A stretch of DNA of 8,434 bases from positions 1 through 8,434 of the forward strand of contig DASTGO010000025.1 of assembly GCA_035719045.1 (NCBI GenBank), read 5' to 3'. Every line of letters begins with the position of its first letter. Position 1 is the stretch's first letter. Position numbers and translations under genes: made by a program. Below are positions 1-6,680 of the stretch, piece after piece. Below the pieces are notes generated by a model. That model was not told where the DNA came from and did no database searches. It saw only the letters and a program-made list of their open reading frames with translations. This DNA is from DASTGO01 sp035719045. Lineage in GTDB: Bacteria; Actinomycetota; Actinomycetes; Actinomycetales; Kineosporiaceae.

Positions 1-1
1 C

Positions 2-337
2 ATCCTGTTCGCCCTGCAGGGGGACGCCATCACCAGCCGCCCCTGGGACGTCGCCCGGATCGCCCTGCCCCTGCTGGCCTACTTCGCGATCATGTGGACC
101 GGGTCGTTCGCCCTCGGCCGCGGCCTGCACCTGACCTACCCACGCACCGCCACGCTGGCGTTCACCGCCGCCGGCAACAACTTCGAACTGGCGATCGCGG
201 TGGCCATCGCCACCTTCGGCGTCACCTCCGGCCAAGCCCTCGCCGGAGTCGTCGGCCCCCTCATCGAGGTCCCCGTCCTCGTCGGGCTCGTCTACGTCGC
301 CCTGGCCGCAAGGAAGCGGCTATTCGGCTCCCGGTGA
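2..337 (+). CDS. acr3: ACR3-family arsenite efflux permease, C-terminal part
   Basis: This is the 3' end of a membrane transporter gene that begins before the window; 111 codons are visible and end with TGA at 335-337. The frame is open from base 2, so the internal ATG at 92 is not the real start. The protein is strongly hydrophobic and shows the segment GNNFELAIAVAIATFG, which I recognise as a conserved transmembrane signature of ACR3 (bile acid:sodium symporter superfamily) arsenite exporters. It is followed by a last hydrophobic helix (GPLIEVPVLVGLVYVAL) and a basic cytoplasmic tail (ARKRLFGSR). ACR3 proteins export As(III) through the cytoplasmic membrane and are usually encoded in ars operons; the rest of such an operon would lie upstream. 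It has no evident functional link to the TPR/CHAT genes, and an inverted repeat follows its stop. Family assignment is firm; substrate is inferred from family. Confidence 0.9.
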   Translation: MLFALQGDAITSRPWDVARIALPLLAYFAIMWTGSFALGRGLHLTYPRTATLAFTAAGNNFELAIAVAIATFGVTSGQALAGVVGPLIEVPVLVGLVYVALAARKRLFGSR

Positions 338-340
338 CCC

Positions 341-386
341 ACGCCCCTGACGTACACCCCATCGTCACCACCCACCCCAGGGGCGT
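341..386 (+). terminator. Inverted repeat after acr3, possible terminator
   Basis: Perfect 9-bp inverted repeat: acgcccctg at 341-349 pairs with caggggcgt at 378-386, with a 28-nt loop. It begins 4 nt after the acr3 stop codon. The position and GC-rich stem fit a transcription terminator, and actinomycete terminators often lack a U-tract, as this one does. The large loop weakens the case; it could instead be a binding site or the edge of a lost mobile element. Confidence 0.4.
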
Positions 387-504
387 ACCTCGCAACCAGT
401 GACACCAGATGACCAAACCGGTGACATCTCAGTGCGACCTCTCAGGCTCAGGTGGGGATGTCCGCTCCTGCCTGCCGTCAGATGGATAGGGGTCGTACGG
501 GACT

Positions 505-685
505 GTGCACCCCGGCACTCCGCTGCCAGCTGTCAGAGATCGGCTGGGGTTGCGCTTGTACAACCTCCTCACCCGGGGAGGGGTTCTCGACTGCCGAGGA
601 GCTCGCCGCGATCCCTGACGCAGGCTTGTTGGACATCCGTCTGATCGGGGCCCCTTCGCTTGAGCAGATCCGCCAGATCGTCGGA
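505..685 (+). pseudogene. Relic of an RNA polymerase alpha-CTD-like (HhH) domain, frameshifted
   Basis: Two adjacent frames together give a short protein with the pattern of the C-terminal domain of the RNA polymerase alpha subunit. From GTG 505 the first frame ends in LGLRLYNLLTR. The second frame, from 578, continues EGFSTAEELAAIPDAGLLDI and then RLIGAPSLEQIRQIV. Alpha-CTDs have the same order: hydrophobic-R-x-YN-L-L-x-R-x-G-h-x-T-x-x-E-L, then LLDIR-x-(F/I)G-x-x-S-L-x-x-I. The frames join if one G is removed from the run cccggggagg at 572-580 (extra base about 577). After about 685 the similarity fades and no plausible end is seen. In actinomycetes such domains also occur in small stand-alone or fused regulators, so this need not derive from rpoA itself. 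It could be a broken gene, or an intact one with a base error. The domain call is by pattern recognition only. Confidence 0.5.
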
Positions 686-944
686 CCCGCTCCCGGCCCC
701 TCATCCCGCGAGAGGCTGTCGATCGGTTCGTTCGAGCGAACTCCCGGACTACGTCGGTGCGACGTTCCGCCCCCCACGCCCGTGACGATCACTGGCGACA
801 CCGCGGTCTCGTACCTCTGCCTCCGCCGGGGGATCAAGTGCCGCACCACCACGCGCCCCTCTGAACCTTCTGGGAGGACCGGCCGTGCGCGGCGCGTGAC
901 GCGGACGGCGAATTCGGGGATTCAGATGATCTTCGAGGAGAACC

Positions 945-974
945 GCGACGCATCCCCCGGCCACCCTCTAGCGT
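945..974 (+). promoter_or_regulatory. Candidate leaderless promoter for the TPR/CHAT operon
   Basis: TAGCGT at 969-974 fits the actinobacterial -10 pattern TANNNT and ends 7 nt before the ATG at 982, the spacing expected if transcription starts at the A of the start codon. GCGACG at 945-950, 18 nt upstream, matches the central GAC of a TTGACR -35 box only weakly. The ATG at 982 has no Shine-Dalgarno sequence in its upstream 15 nt, which would be consistent with a leaderless mRNA. Both short motifs occur by chance often. Confidence 0.3.
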
Positions 975-981
975 CTCGGTC

Positions 982-2061
982 ATGGGCCGCAGCATCACGC
1001 GTCTGGCGGAGGTCCACCGACTGGCTGTCGCTGGATGCGAACCGCAGATCGCGCGCGACGTCGGCGATCGGGTGGCCCGGGAGTGGCTGGCCACATCCCG
1101 GTTCGCCGACACCGCCCGCCTGGCCGAAGCGACCCTGACCCTAGGCGCCGACGCCGGCGCCCTCTACGACCTGGGCTGGGCCCAGCAGGCCACAGGGCAG
1201 CCGCGGGAAGCGCTGGCCTCCTACGAGCAGGCCCTGGCCCTGTACCGAGCCGCGGACGACCGCGGGAACGAAGCCGCCACCCTGAACAACATCGGCCTCG
1301 TGTACGACGGGTCGGGGGAGTTGGCGCGGGCGCTGGAGTACTTCGAGCAGGCCCTGTCGATCCGGCGGGAGGCCGGTGACCGGGCCGGCGAAGCGACCAC
1401 CCTGTCCAACGTCGGCCTCGCGTACCACCACATGGGGGAGCGTGGGCGGGCCCTTGAGTACTACGAGCAGGCCCTGCCCACCTTGCGGGAGGTCGGTGAC
1501 CGGGCCGGCGAAGCCACCATCCTGACGAACATCGGCGCCGCGTACAGAGGGTTGGGGGAGCTGGGGCGGGCCCTTGAGCACTACGGGCAGGCCCTGCCCA
1601 TTCGGCGGGAGGTCGGTGACCGGGCCGGTGAAGCCGCCACCTTGAACAACATCGGCGCCGTGTACAACAACTTGGGGGACTCTGCACGGGCGCTGGGGTA
1701 CTTCGAGCAGGCGCTGCCCATCCTTCGGGAGGTCGGTGACCGGGCCGGTGAAGCCGCCACCTTGAACAACATCGGCCTCGTGTACGACGGCCGGGGGGAG
1801 CGTGGGCGTGCCCTGGAGTACTGCCAGCAGGCCCTGCCCATCCTTCGGGAGGTCGGTGACCGGGCTGGTGAAGCGGTAACCCGCTACAACATCGCCATGG
1901 TCCACCGCGACAGCGGGGACCTCGACGCCGCGGGGGCCGAACTCGAACAGGTTGTCGACCTCGACCGCCAGGTCGGTCACCCCGACTTGCAGTCCGACAC
2001 CGCCATGCTCGAACAAGTCCGCCAAGAACAGGCCCACACCCGACCCGGGCCCCAGCCGTGA
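982..2061 (+). CDS. TPR repeat protein (TPR-A), STAND/CHAT-associated
   Basis: A 359-residue soluble protein. Residues 1-56 form a helical N-terminal module (RLAEVHRLAVAG, then IARDVGDRVAREWL, then SRFADTARLAEATLTLG) shared by all four TPR proteins here. Residues 57-96 are a diverged TPR and 97-336 are six units of exactly 40 residues, each with hallmarks Gly9, Tyr12, Gly16, Ala21-Leu22, Ala28-Leu29-Pro30 and Arg33-Glu34. The last unit is diverged (EAVTRYNIAMVHRDSGDLDA) and is followed by a charged tail ending GPQP. The ATG at 982 is chosen because the encoded start aligns with those of the paralogues and no better upstream start exists; there is no clear ribosome binding site. Its stop overlaps the next start in GTGA. 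TPR arms mediate protein-protein binding; here it is probably a sensor or adaptor subunit working with the CHAT-STAND protein (inference from context). It is the same length as TPR-A' at 5601 and shares its C-terminal tail. Confidence 0.9.
   Translation: MGRSITRLAEVHRLAVAGCEPQIARDVGDRVAREWLATSRFADTARLAEATLTLGADAGALYDLGWAQQATGQPREALASYEQALALYRAADDRGNEAATLNNIGLVYDGSGELARALEYFEQALSIRREAGDRAGEATTLSNVGLAYHHMGERGRALEYYEQALPTLREVGDRAGEATILTNIGAAYRGLGELGRALEHYGQALPIRREVGDRAGEAATLNNIGAVYNNLGDSARALGYFEQALPILREVGDRAGEAATLNNIGLVYDGRGERGRALEYCQQALPILREVGDRAGEAVTRYNIAMVHRDSGDLDAAGAELEQVVDLDRQVGHPDLQSDTAMLEQVRQEQAHTRPGPQP
1150..1989 (+). repeat. 120-bp tandem repeat array (7 TPR units) in TPR-A
   Basis: Units start at 1150, 1270, 1390, 1510, 1630, 1750 and 1870 with a strict 120-bp period and no indels. 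The block gaggtcggtgaccgggccgg and close variants recur at the end of most units. The first and last units are the most diverged. The array encodes 40-residue TPRs. Confidence 0.9.
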
Positions 2062-2222
2062 CCAGGATCGCGCGTCTGGTGGAGGTCCACCGGTTGGCGG
2101 TGGCCGGTGGTGAGGTCGAGATCGCACGGGACGTCGGGAGTCGGGTTGCGCAGGTATGGCTGCGCACGTCGCGGTTCGCTGACACGGCACGTGTGGCGGA
2201 GTTGACGCTGACGTTGGGCCCT

Positions 2223-2940
2223 GATGCGGGTGCCTTGTACGACCTGGGTGGGGCTCAGCGGGCGACGGGGCGGTTACGGGAGTCGCTGGCCTCCTACGAA
2301 CAGGCCCTGGCCCTCTACCGAGCCGCGGGCGACCGCAGGAACGAGGCGGCTACCCTGTCCGGCATCGGCGCCGTATATAGAGGTTTGGGGGATCGGGGGC
2401 GGGCGCTGGAATACCTTCAGCAGGCTCTGCCCATCCTGCGGGAGGTCGGGGATCGGGCCGGTGAAGCCGCCACCCTGTCCAGCATCGGCGTCGTGTACGA
2501 CGACTTGGGGGAGCGTGGGCGGGCCCTGGAGTACTACCAGCAGGCCCTGCCCACCCTGCGGGAGGTCGGTGACCGGGCCGGTGAAGCCGCCACGTTGAAC
2601 AACATCGGCGCCGTGCGACAGCCTGGGGGATCGGGGGCGGGCGCTGGAGTGCTTTCAGCAGGCGTTGCCGATCCGGCGGGAGGTCGGTGACCGGGCTGGC
2701 GAAGCGGTCACGTTGAACAACATCGGCGCGATCCGGTTTCGGCAAGGGGATCTGGAAGGGGCGCGGTCGACGCTGCGCGGGGTCCTGGAACTGATCCGCG
2801 CTGTCGGCGACCCGGTAGCCGAGACACAGGTCAGTTACAACCTGGCGGTCCTGCTGCACCAGATGGGTCGGGCCGACGAAGCGGTCACGTTCCTGACCCA
2901 GGCCGTCGCCTTGGCGGAGCGGACCGGTCACCCGGAACTG
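2223..2940 (+). repeat. 120-bp tandem repeat array (6 TPR units) in TPR-B
   Basis: Units start at 2223, 2343, 2463, 2583, 2701 and 2821. All are 120 bp except the fourth, which is 118 bp because of the TA loss at 2615/2616. This single short unit in an otherwise strictly periodic array is what locates the frameshift. Confidence 0.85.
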
Positions 2941-2991
2941 GGCCAGATGCAGGCTTTTCGTAGCCAGATCGAAGGAACGGGGAAGGGATGA
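2665..2991 (+). CDS. Displaced C-terminal part of frameshifted TPR-B
   Basis: This is the downstream frame of the broken TPR-B gene: 108 codons if started at TTG 2665. It encodes the end of one TPR unit, two diverged units (2701-2820 and 2821-2940) and the conserved tail. The TTG lies 23 nt before the TGA (2688) that ends the truncated upstream product, so reinitiation there is conceivable, but there is no strong ribosome binding site and independent expression is doubtful. Its stop overlaps the EACC1-like start in ATGA, so translation of this segment may matter for translation of the next gene. Confidence 0.45.
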   Translation: MPIRREVGDRAGEAVTLNNIGAIRFRQGDLEGARSTLRGVLELIRAVGDPVAETQVSYNLAVLLHQMGRADEAVTFLTQAVALAERTGHPELGQMQAFRSQIEGTGKG

Positions 2992-3320
2992 TGGTGGGGA
3001 CCGCGACGCTTGAGGTGTCCGGGCCGGGCGCCGCCGACCGGGCTGCCCAGTTGCACGCGGAGCTGTCCGCGCACGCAGGTCGTGGCGACAGCGTGTCGGC
3101 GGTGGAGGTCCGCCGTTCCGCCGAGATGGTGGTGGCCGTGATCGGGCTGGTGTTCGCGGGCATCGATACCGCCAAGACGATCTGGGACTGGTGGCATTCG
3201 CGCCGCGGCGAGGGCACCACGGTCACGGTCCTGCTGGCTGACGGCACCCGCCTCGATCTGGCCGACATAGACCAAGACCGGCTGGAGATCGCCTTCCAGC
3301 AGGCGACATCCCAGGACTGA
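2988..3320 (+). CDS. EACC1-like effector-associated small protein
   Basis: A 110-residue protein with a short beta-rich N-terminus (GTATLEVSGPG), a charged stretch (residues 20-46), a hydrophobic helix at about 47-66 (EMVVAVIGLVFAGIDTAKTI), the Trp/basic step WDWWHSRR (66-73), and a C-terminal strand pair around TTVTVLLADGTRLDLADID (77-95). That order (N-terminal strand, hydrophobic helix, W-x-x-R/R-x-R turn, VTV-x-x-x-DG-x-x-x-(D/L)-x strands) matches my memory of EACC1 (effector-associated constant component 1), a small single-copy component of actinobacterial STAND/caspase/CHAT conflict systems; its biochemical role is not established. ATG 2988 overlaps the TPR-B stop (ATGA); ATG 2991 or GTG 2994 are alternatives. 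Purine-rich gaagga (2971-2976) and ggaaggg (2981-2987) provide ribosome binding. The hydrophobic helix could be a membrane segment or a buried core helix. It is followed by the CHAT-STAND gene after 13 nt. Confidence 0.7.
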   Translation: MMVGTATLEVSGPGAADRAAQLHAELSAHAGRGDSVSAVEVRRSAEMVVAVIGLVFAGIDTAKTIWDWWHSRRGEGTTVTVLLADGTRLDLADIDQDRLEIAFQQATSQD

Positions 3321-3333
3321 GGGGGCCGAGGCC

Positions 3334-5604
3334 GTGAGTGAACTCGACGTGTACGAGTTGGAGGTCTTCGAGACGACCTCCGACTACTGCGAGCTGCGTC
3401 TGTCCGCCGTCGGGGTCACACCGAAGACCCGCGGCCTGGACAAGAGCGCCATCGAGCGTCTGATCACGACGGTGGAGCGCGACTACAGCGAGCACGCGAT
3501 CGCCCAGAGGGTGTTCGGCTCACGGCAGTTGCGTGATCTCGGCGGGGAGTTGTTCGCCTTCCTCGACGGTGACGGCCGATGGTCGACGGAGGTGCTGGCC
3601 GACCCTGCCGGCAGCACCTTGCGGATCACGGCCGAGGAACGGTTGCGGCACCTGCCCTGGGAACTGCTCGCCCGGGAAGGCTCCCACCTGGCCGTGGCCG
3701 ACCGTGCGCCGGTGCTGCCGGTGCGCGCCGTCGGCACCAACACCACGCTCAGGGGCCCTGTCACCCCGGGGAACCGGCCGCTGCGAGTGCTGTTCATGGC
3801 GACCTCCCCTGAGGGCGTCGAGCCCGTGCTCGGCTATGAGGCGGAGGAGGCGGCCATCCTGGCCGCGACCTCCCGCACCGGGGCCGAACTGGTGGTGGAG
3901 GAGAGCGGCACCCTGGACGGGCTGCGGTTCCTGACCCGCGACTACGGCGAGGGCTACTTCGACGTCCTGCACCTCAGCGGCCACGCCACCATCAGCAGCG
4001 ACGGACAGCCCACCTTCCTGGTCGAGAACGAACTCGGCGGCCTCGCCTACGCCACCGCCGACCAACTCGCCCGCGCTCTGGCGGGGCACTGGCCCCGGAT
4101 GGTGTTCGTCTCCGGATGCCTGACCGGCAACGCCCCGGATGGCGGGACGTTCCCGTCGATGAGCGAGAGCCTGGTCCGGGCGGGGGCCCCCGCCGTCCTG
4201 GGGTGGGCGCTGCCCGTCGGGGACGTGTCCGCCACCGACTTCGCCGCCCAGCTGTACCAGGGTCTGGCCGACGGGGAGTCCCTGGACCGCGCCATCATCG
4301 AAGCCCGCCAGCACCTGCACACGAACAAGAGCAGCAACTGGCACCTGCTGCGCGTTTACGCCGACAGGTCCCCCCTCGCGCCGATGGTCACCCCGCTGAA
4401 CACCCGGGGACGGTCCCGGATCCAGGCCAGGCCCGCGGACCAGGCATTCCTGGACCCGCAGACCCAGCTGTCCCGGGTCGCGTCCCGCGCCACTTTCGTG
4501 GGGCGGCGGCGGGTGATCCAGCGGTGCCTGCGCACCCTCAAGACCCCGATCGGCGGGGACGCCGCCGCGGAGGCCTTGGTGCTGCAGGGGATGGGCGGGC
4601 TCGGCAAGAGCAGCCTGGCGTCCCGGCTGCTCGAACGCATGCCCACCCACCAGCGGGCCGTCTGGTACGGCCGGGTCGACATGACCAAGTTCCGCGAACT
4701 CACCAGCAAGGTCACCTTCGCGGACCTGGACCAGCAGATCGAGGCCACCAAGCTCCTGGACAACGAGCAGGCCCCGCTCACGGTCCGGTTGCGTCACCTC
4801 CTGGACGGGCAGCGCGGTCCGCTCGGGGACACCCCGTGCCTGTTCGTCTTCGACGACTTCGAGGAAGGCAACCTCGAAGCACGCGGCGGCGGCTACATCC
4901 TGTCCAGCGAGATGGCGCAGATCCTGCCCGCCCTGCTGCAGGCCATCCGGGAGACCGGCAGCCCGAGCCGGGTCATCATCACCAGCCGCTACCGCTTCCC
5001 GGTACCCGCCGGGACCGCGATCACGTTCGAGTCCCTGGAAACCCTCACCGACGTCGAGCAGACGAAGAAGATCGCGAACCTGCCGCACCTGCGGCCGGGC
5101 GCGGCCACCGACCCCACCATCCGGGAGCGGGCCATCACCGCCGCCGCCGGGAACCCTCGCCTGCTGGACTGGCTCGACCGGATCGTCACCGACACCACCC
5201 TGGATGTCGACGCGCTGATCACCGCGATCGAGAACGAGGCCGACCGGTTCCGGCGGGAAACGATCCTGGCGAAGAACCTCCTGGGCTCCCAACCGCAGGA
5301 CCTGCAGAAGATGCTCGCCCGGGTCAACGTCGTCGAACTGCCCGTCCCCGCCGAAACCGTCCACGCCCTGCACGACCACCCCGACGCCGCCACCCACATC
5401 ACCCGGGCCGTCCAACTCGGACTCCTCGAAGAAGGCACCGACCCCGAAACCGGCCAGCCCCGCTACTTCGTCTCCAACGTCCTACGCCCCCTCATCAGGC
5501 CCCTGATCACCGACGACGAATACACCCAGGCCTGCGCCGCCGCCGCACGCTCCCTCTACGAACTCTGGGTCAAGGACCAACCCAGCCCCGACCCCCAGCC
5601 ATGA
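3334..5604 (+). CDS. CHAT protease-STAND (NB-ARC-like) NTPase
   Basis: A 756-residue protein combining a protease with a signalling NTPase. Residues about 1-360 are a CHAT domain (clan CD, caspase-like): HLPWELL at 106-112, LRVLFMATSPEG at 150-161, catalytic His217 in LHLSGHA, and catalytic Cys262 in FVSGCLTGN; both catalytic residues are present. A STAND module follows: entry motif FVGR (388-391), Walker A GMGGLGKSS (418-426, Lys424), Walker B LFVFDD (503-508), sensor-like VIITSRY (547-553), GNPRLLDWL (606-614, equivalent to the GLPL motif), then a winged-helix-like region (about 650-730, including QLGLLEEG). The protein stops at DPQP, where many relatives continue into TPRs. Start GTG 3334 has gaggggg at 3319-3325, 8 nt upstream. 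The stop overlaps the TPR-A' start (ATGA). Expected role: NTP-driven oligomerisation upon a trigger activates proteolysis of host or partner proteins, as in STAND-type immunity or regulated cell death; the substrate is unknown. Confidence 0.92.
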   Translation: MSELDVYELEVFETTSDYCELRLSAVGVTPKTRGLDKSAIERLITTVERDYSEHAIAQRVFGSRQLRDLGGELFAFLDGDGRWSTEVLADPAGSTLRITAEERLRHLPWELLAREGSHLAVADRAPVLPVRAVGTNTTLRGPVTPGNRPLRVLFMATSPEGVEPVLGYEAEEAAILAATSRTGAELVVEESGTLDGLRFLTRDYGEGYFDVLHLSGHATISSDGQPTFLVENELGGLAYATADQLARALAGHWPRMVFVSGCLTGNAPDGGTFPSMSESLVRAGAPAVLGWALPVGDVSATDFAAQLYQGLADGESLDRAIIEARQHLHTNKSSNWHLLRVYADRSPLAPMVTPLNTRGRSRIQARPADQAFLDPQTQLSRVASRATFVGRRRVIQRCLRTLKTPIGGDAAAEALVLQGMGGLGKSSLASRLLERMPTHQRAVWYGRVDMTKFRELTSKVTFADLDQQIEATKLLDNEQAPLTVRLRHLLDGQRGPLGDTPCLFVFDDFEEGNLEARGGGYILSSEMAQILPALLQAIRETGSPSRVIITSRYRFPVPAGTAITFESLETLTDVEQTKKIANLPHLRPGAATDPTIRERAITAAAGNPRLLDWLDRIVTDTTLDVDALITAIENEADRFRRETILAKNLLGSQPQDLQKMLARVNVVELPVPAETVHALHDHPDAATHITRAVQLGLLEEGTDPETGQPRYFVSNVLRPLIRPLITDDEYTQACAAAARSLYELWVKDQPSPDPQP

Positions 5605-6680
5605 CCACGAACACGGCACGCCTCGTCGAGGTCCACCGGCTGGCGGTTGCCGGTGACGAGGCGGGGATCGCGCGGGATGTCGGCAACCGGGTGTCGCGGG
5701 TGTGGCTGCGCACGTCGCGGTTCGCCGACGTCGCCCGTGTCGCGGAGGCGACGCTGACCCTGGGCCCTGACGCGGGGGCCTTGTACGACCTGGGGTGGGT
5801 CCAGCGGGCCACAGGGCGGCCGCGGGAGGCCCTGGACGTCTACGAGCAGGCCCTGGCCCTGTACCGGGCCGCGGGCCACCGCTGGAACGAAGCCGCCACG
5901 CTGAACGGCATCGGCTTCGTGTACGACAACCTGGGGGAGCGGGGTCGGGCCCTGCAGTACTACGAGCAGGCCCTGCCCATTCAGCGGGAGGTCGGTAACC
6001 GGGCCGGCGAAGCCGCCAACCTGTCCAACATCGGCGCCGTGTACAACGGGCTAGGGAAGCTTGCCCGGGCCCTGCAGTACTACCAGCAGGCCCTGCCCAT
6101 CCAGCGGGAGGTCGGTGACCGGGCTGGCGAAGCCATCACCCTGACCAACATCGGCGCCGCGTACAGAGGGTTGGGGGAGCTTGCCCGGGCCCTGGAGTAC
6201 TACGAGCAGGCCCTGCCCATCTCGCGGGAGGTTGGTGACCGAGCCAGCGAAGCCACCACCCTGACCAATGTCGGCCTCGTGTACGCCAACCTGGGAGAAC
6301 CGGTGCGGGCCCTGGAGTACTACGAGCAGGCCCTGCCCATCCGGCGGGAGGTTGGTGACCGGGCTGGCGAGGCCACCACCTTGAACAACATCGGCGGCGT
6401 GCACCACAACCTTGGGAAACCGGTGCGGGCCCTGGAGTACTACGAGCAGGCCTTGCTCATTCGGCGGGAAGTCGGTGATAAGGCCGGCGAAGCCGTGACT
6501 CGCTACAACATGGCGATGATCCACCGGGCGCAAGGCGACCTTGACGCCGCCGTGGCCGAACTCGAACGGGTCATCCACCTCGACCGCCAGGTCGGCCACC
6601 CCGACCTGCAGTCCGACACAGCCATGCTCGAACAGGTCCGTCAGGAACAAGCTCGCACCCGACCTGGACCCCAGCCGTGA
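5601..6680 (+). CDS. TPR repeat protein (TPR-A')
   Basis: A 359-residue paralogue of TPR-A at 982, with the same length and the same order: N-terminal helical module (residues 1-56, LVEVHRLAVAGDEAGIARDV onward), a diverged TPR (57-96), six 40-residue units (97-336) and the tail ending RTRPGPQP. The frame is open far upstream through the CHAT gene, but the start is ATG 5601: it overlaps the CHAT stop as ATGA, and the N-terminus aligns with the other three copies. There is no Shine-Dalgarno sequence, so expression should be coupled to the CHAT gene. In single-chain relatives this N-terminal module directly follows the STAND winged-helix region, so this gene may be the separated sensor arm of the CHAT protein (inference). 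Units differ from TPR-A mostly in residues 3, 6, 10, 13, 14 and 32 of each unit. It overlaps TPR-B' by GTGA. Confidence 0.9.
   Translation: MTTNTARLVEVHRLAVAGDEAGIARDVGNRVSRVWLRTSRFADVARVAEATLTLGPDAGALYDLGWVQRATGRPREALDVYEQALALYRAAGHRWNEAATLNGIGFVYDNLGERGRALQYYEQALPIQREVGNRAGEAANLSNIGAVYNGLGKLARALQYYQQALPIQREVGDRAGEAITLTNIGAAYRGLGELARALEYYEQALPISREVGDRASEATTLTNVGLVYANLGEPVRALEYYEQALPIRREVGDRAGEATTLNNIGGVHHNLGKPVRALEYYEQALLIRREVGDKAGEAVTRYNMAMIHRAQGDLDAAVAELERVIHLDRQVGHPDLQSDTAMLEQVRQEQARTRPGPQP
5769..6608 (+). repeat. 120-bp tandem repeat array (7 TPR units) in TPR-A'
   Basis: Units start at 5769, 5889, 6009, 6129, 6249, 6369 and 6489, with no length variation. Copy number and phase equal those in TPR-A. 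Adjacent units carry long identical stretches, for example ccctggagtactacgagcag within three successive units. Confidence 0.9.

Larger units (their letters stand above)
387..981. other. Gene-poor spacer with degraded coding remnant
   Basis: About 600 bp between the inverted repeat and the TPR operon with no intact gene I can support. Open frames exist on both strands but are low-complexity Arg/Pro/Ser-rich translations typical of random high-GC DNA. The exception is the alpha-CTD-like relic at 505-685, listed separately. The part from about 690 to 940 shows nothing I recognise. The final 40 bp contain a candidate promoter for the operon. Confidence 0.6.
2058..2991 (+). pseudogene. TPR repeat protein (TPR-B), frameshifted
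   Basis: A paralogue of TPR-B' (6677-7852) interrupted by a frameshift. The first frame (GTG 2058, stop TGA 2688-2690, 210 aa) has the shared N-terminal module, one diverged TPR (residues 56-95), two normal 40-residue units and the start of a third. At 2613-2619 it reads gtgcgac where the paralogues read gtgtacgac; loss of TA between 2615 and 2616 sends translation into an out-of-frame tail ending DPAGGR. Restoring two bases joins it to the frame ending at 2989-2991, giving a 311-aa protein with C-terminal units LNNIGAIRFRQGDLEGA and AEdiverged LLHQMGRADEA, and a tail QMQAFRSQIEGTGKG nearly identical to that of TPR-B'. The start overlaps the TPR-A stop (GTGA) with no ribosome binding site, so it depends on coupling. 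It could be a dead gene, a reversible length-variation event or a base error. Its restored length is exactly two 40-aa units shorter than TPR-B'. Confidence 0.8.

Noticed and set aside
395..460. Possible insertion-sequence end (repeated gtgacac / ggtgaca motifs around 399-425)
   Set aside because: There is no transposase remnant, no matching inverted end elsewhere in the window and no target-site duplication that I can identify.
452..1138. 228-codon open frame spanning the upstream spacer
   Set aside because: Only about 36 codons in the middle resemble a protein family (the alpha-CTD relic). The rest is low-complexity and its end overlaps TPR-A in another frame.
1141..2190. Minus-strand open frames opposite the TPR arrays (also 6051-7606)
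   Set aside because: Their periodic Pro/Gly/Val-rich translations only mirror the 120-bp period of the sense TPR repeats.
3520..5415. Long minus-strand open frame (631 codons) opposite the CHAT-STAND gene
   Set aside because: It is the exact antisense of a gene with clear domains and catalytic motifs. The translation is Gly/Val/Gln/Asp-rich with no recognisable domain, a usual effect of G/C third-position bias.
4116..5600. Upstream extension of the TPR-A' frame inside the CHAT gene
   Set aside because: The frame is open, but the translation is Arg/Pro-rich noise until 5601, where the paralogue-like N-terminus begins at an ATGA overlap.
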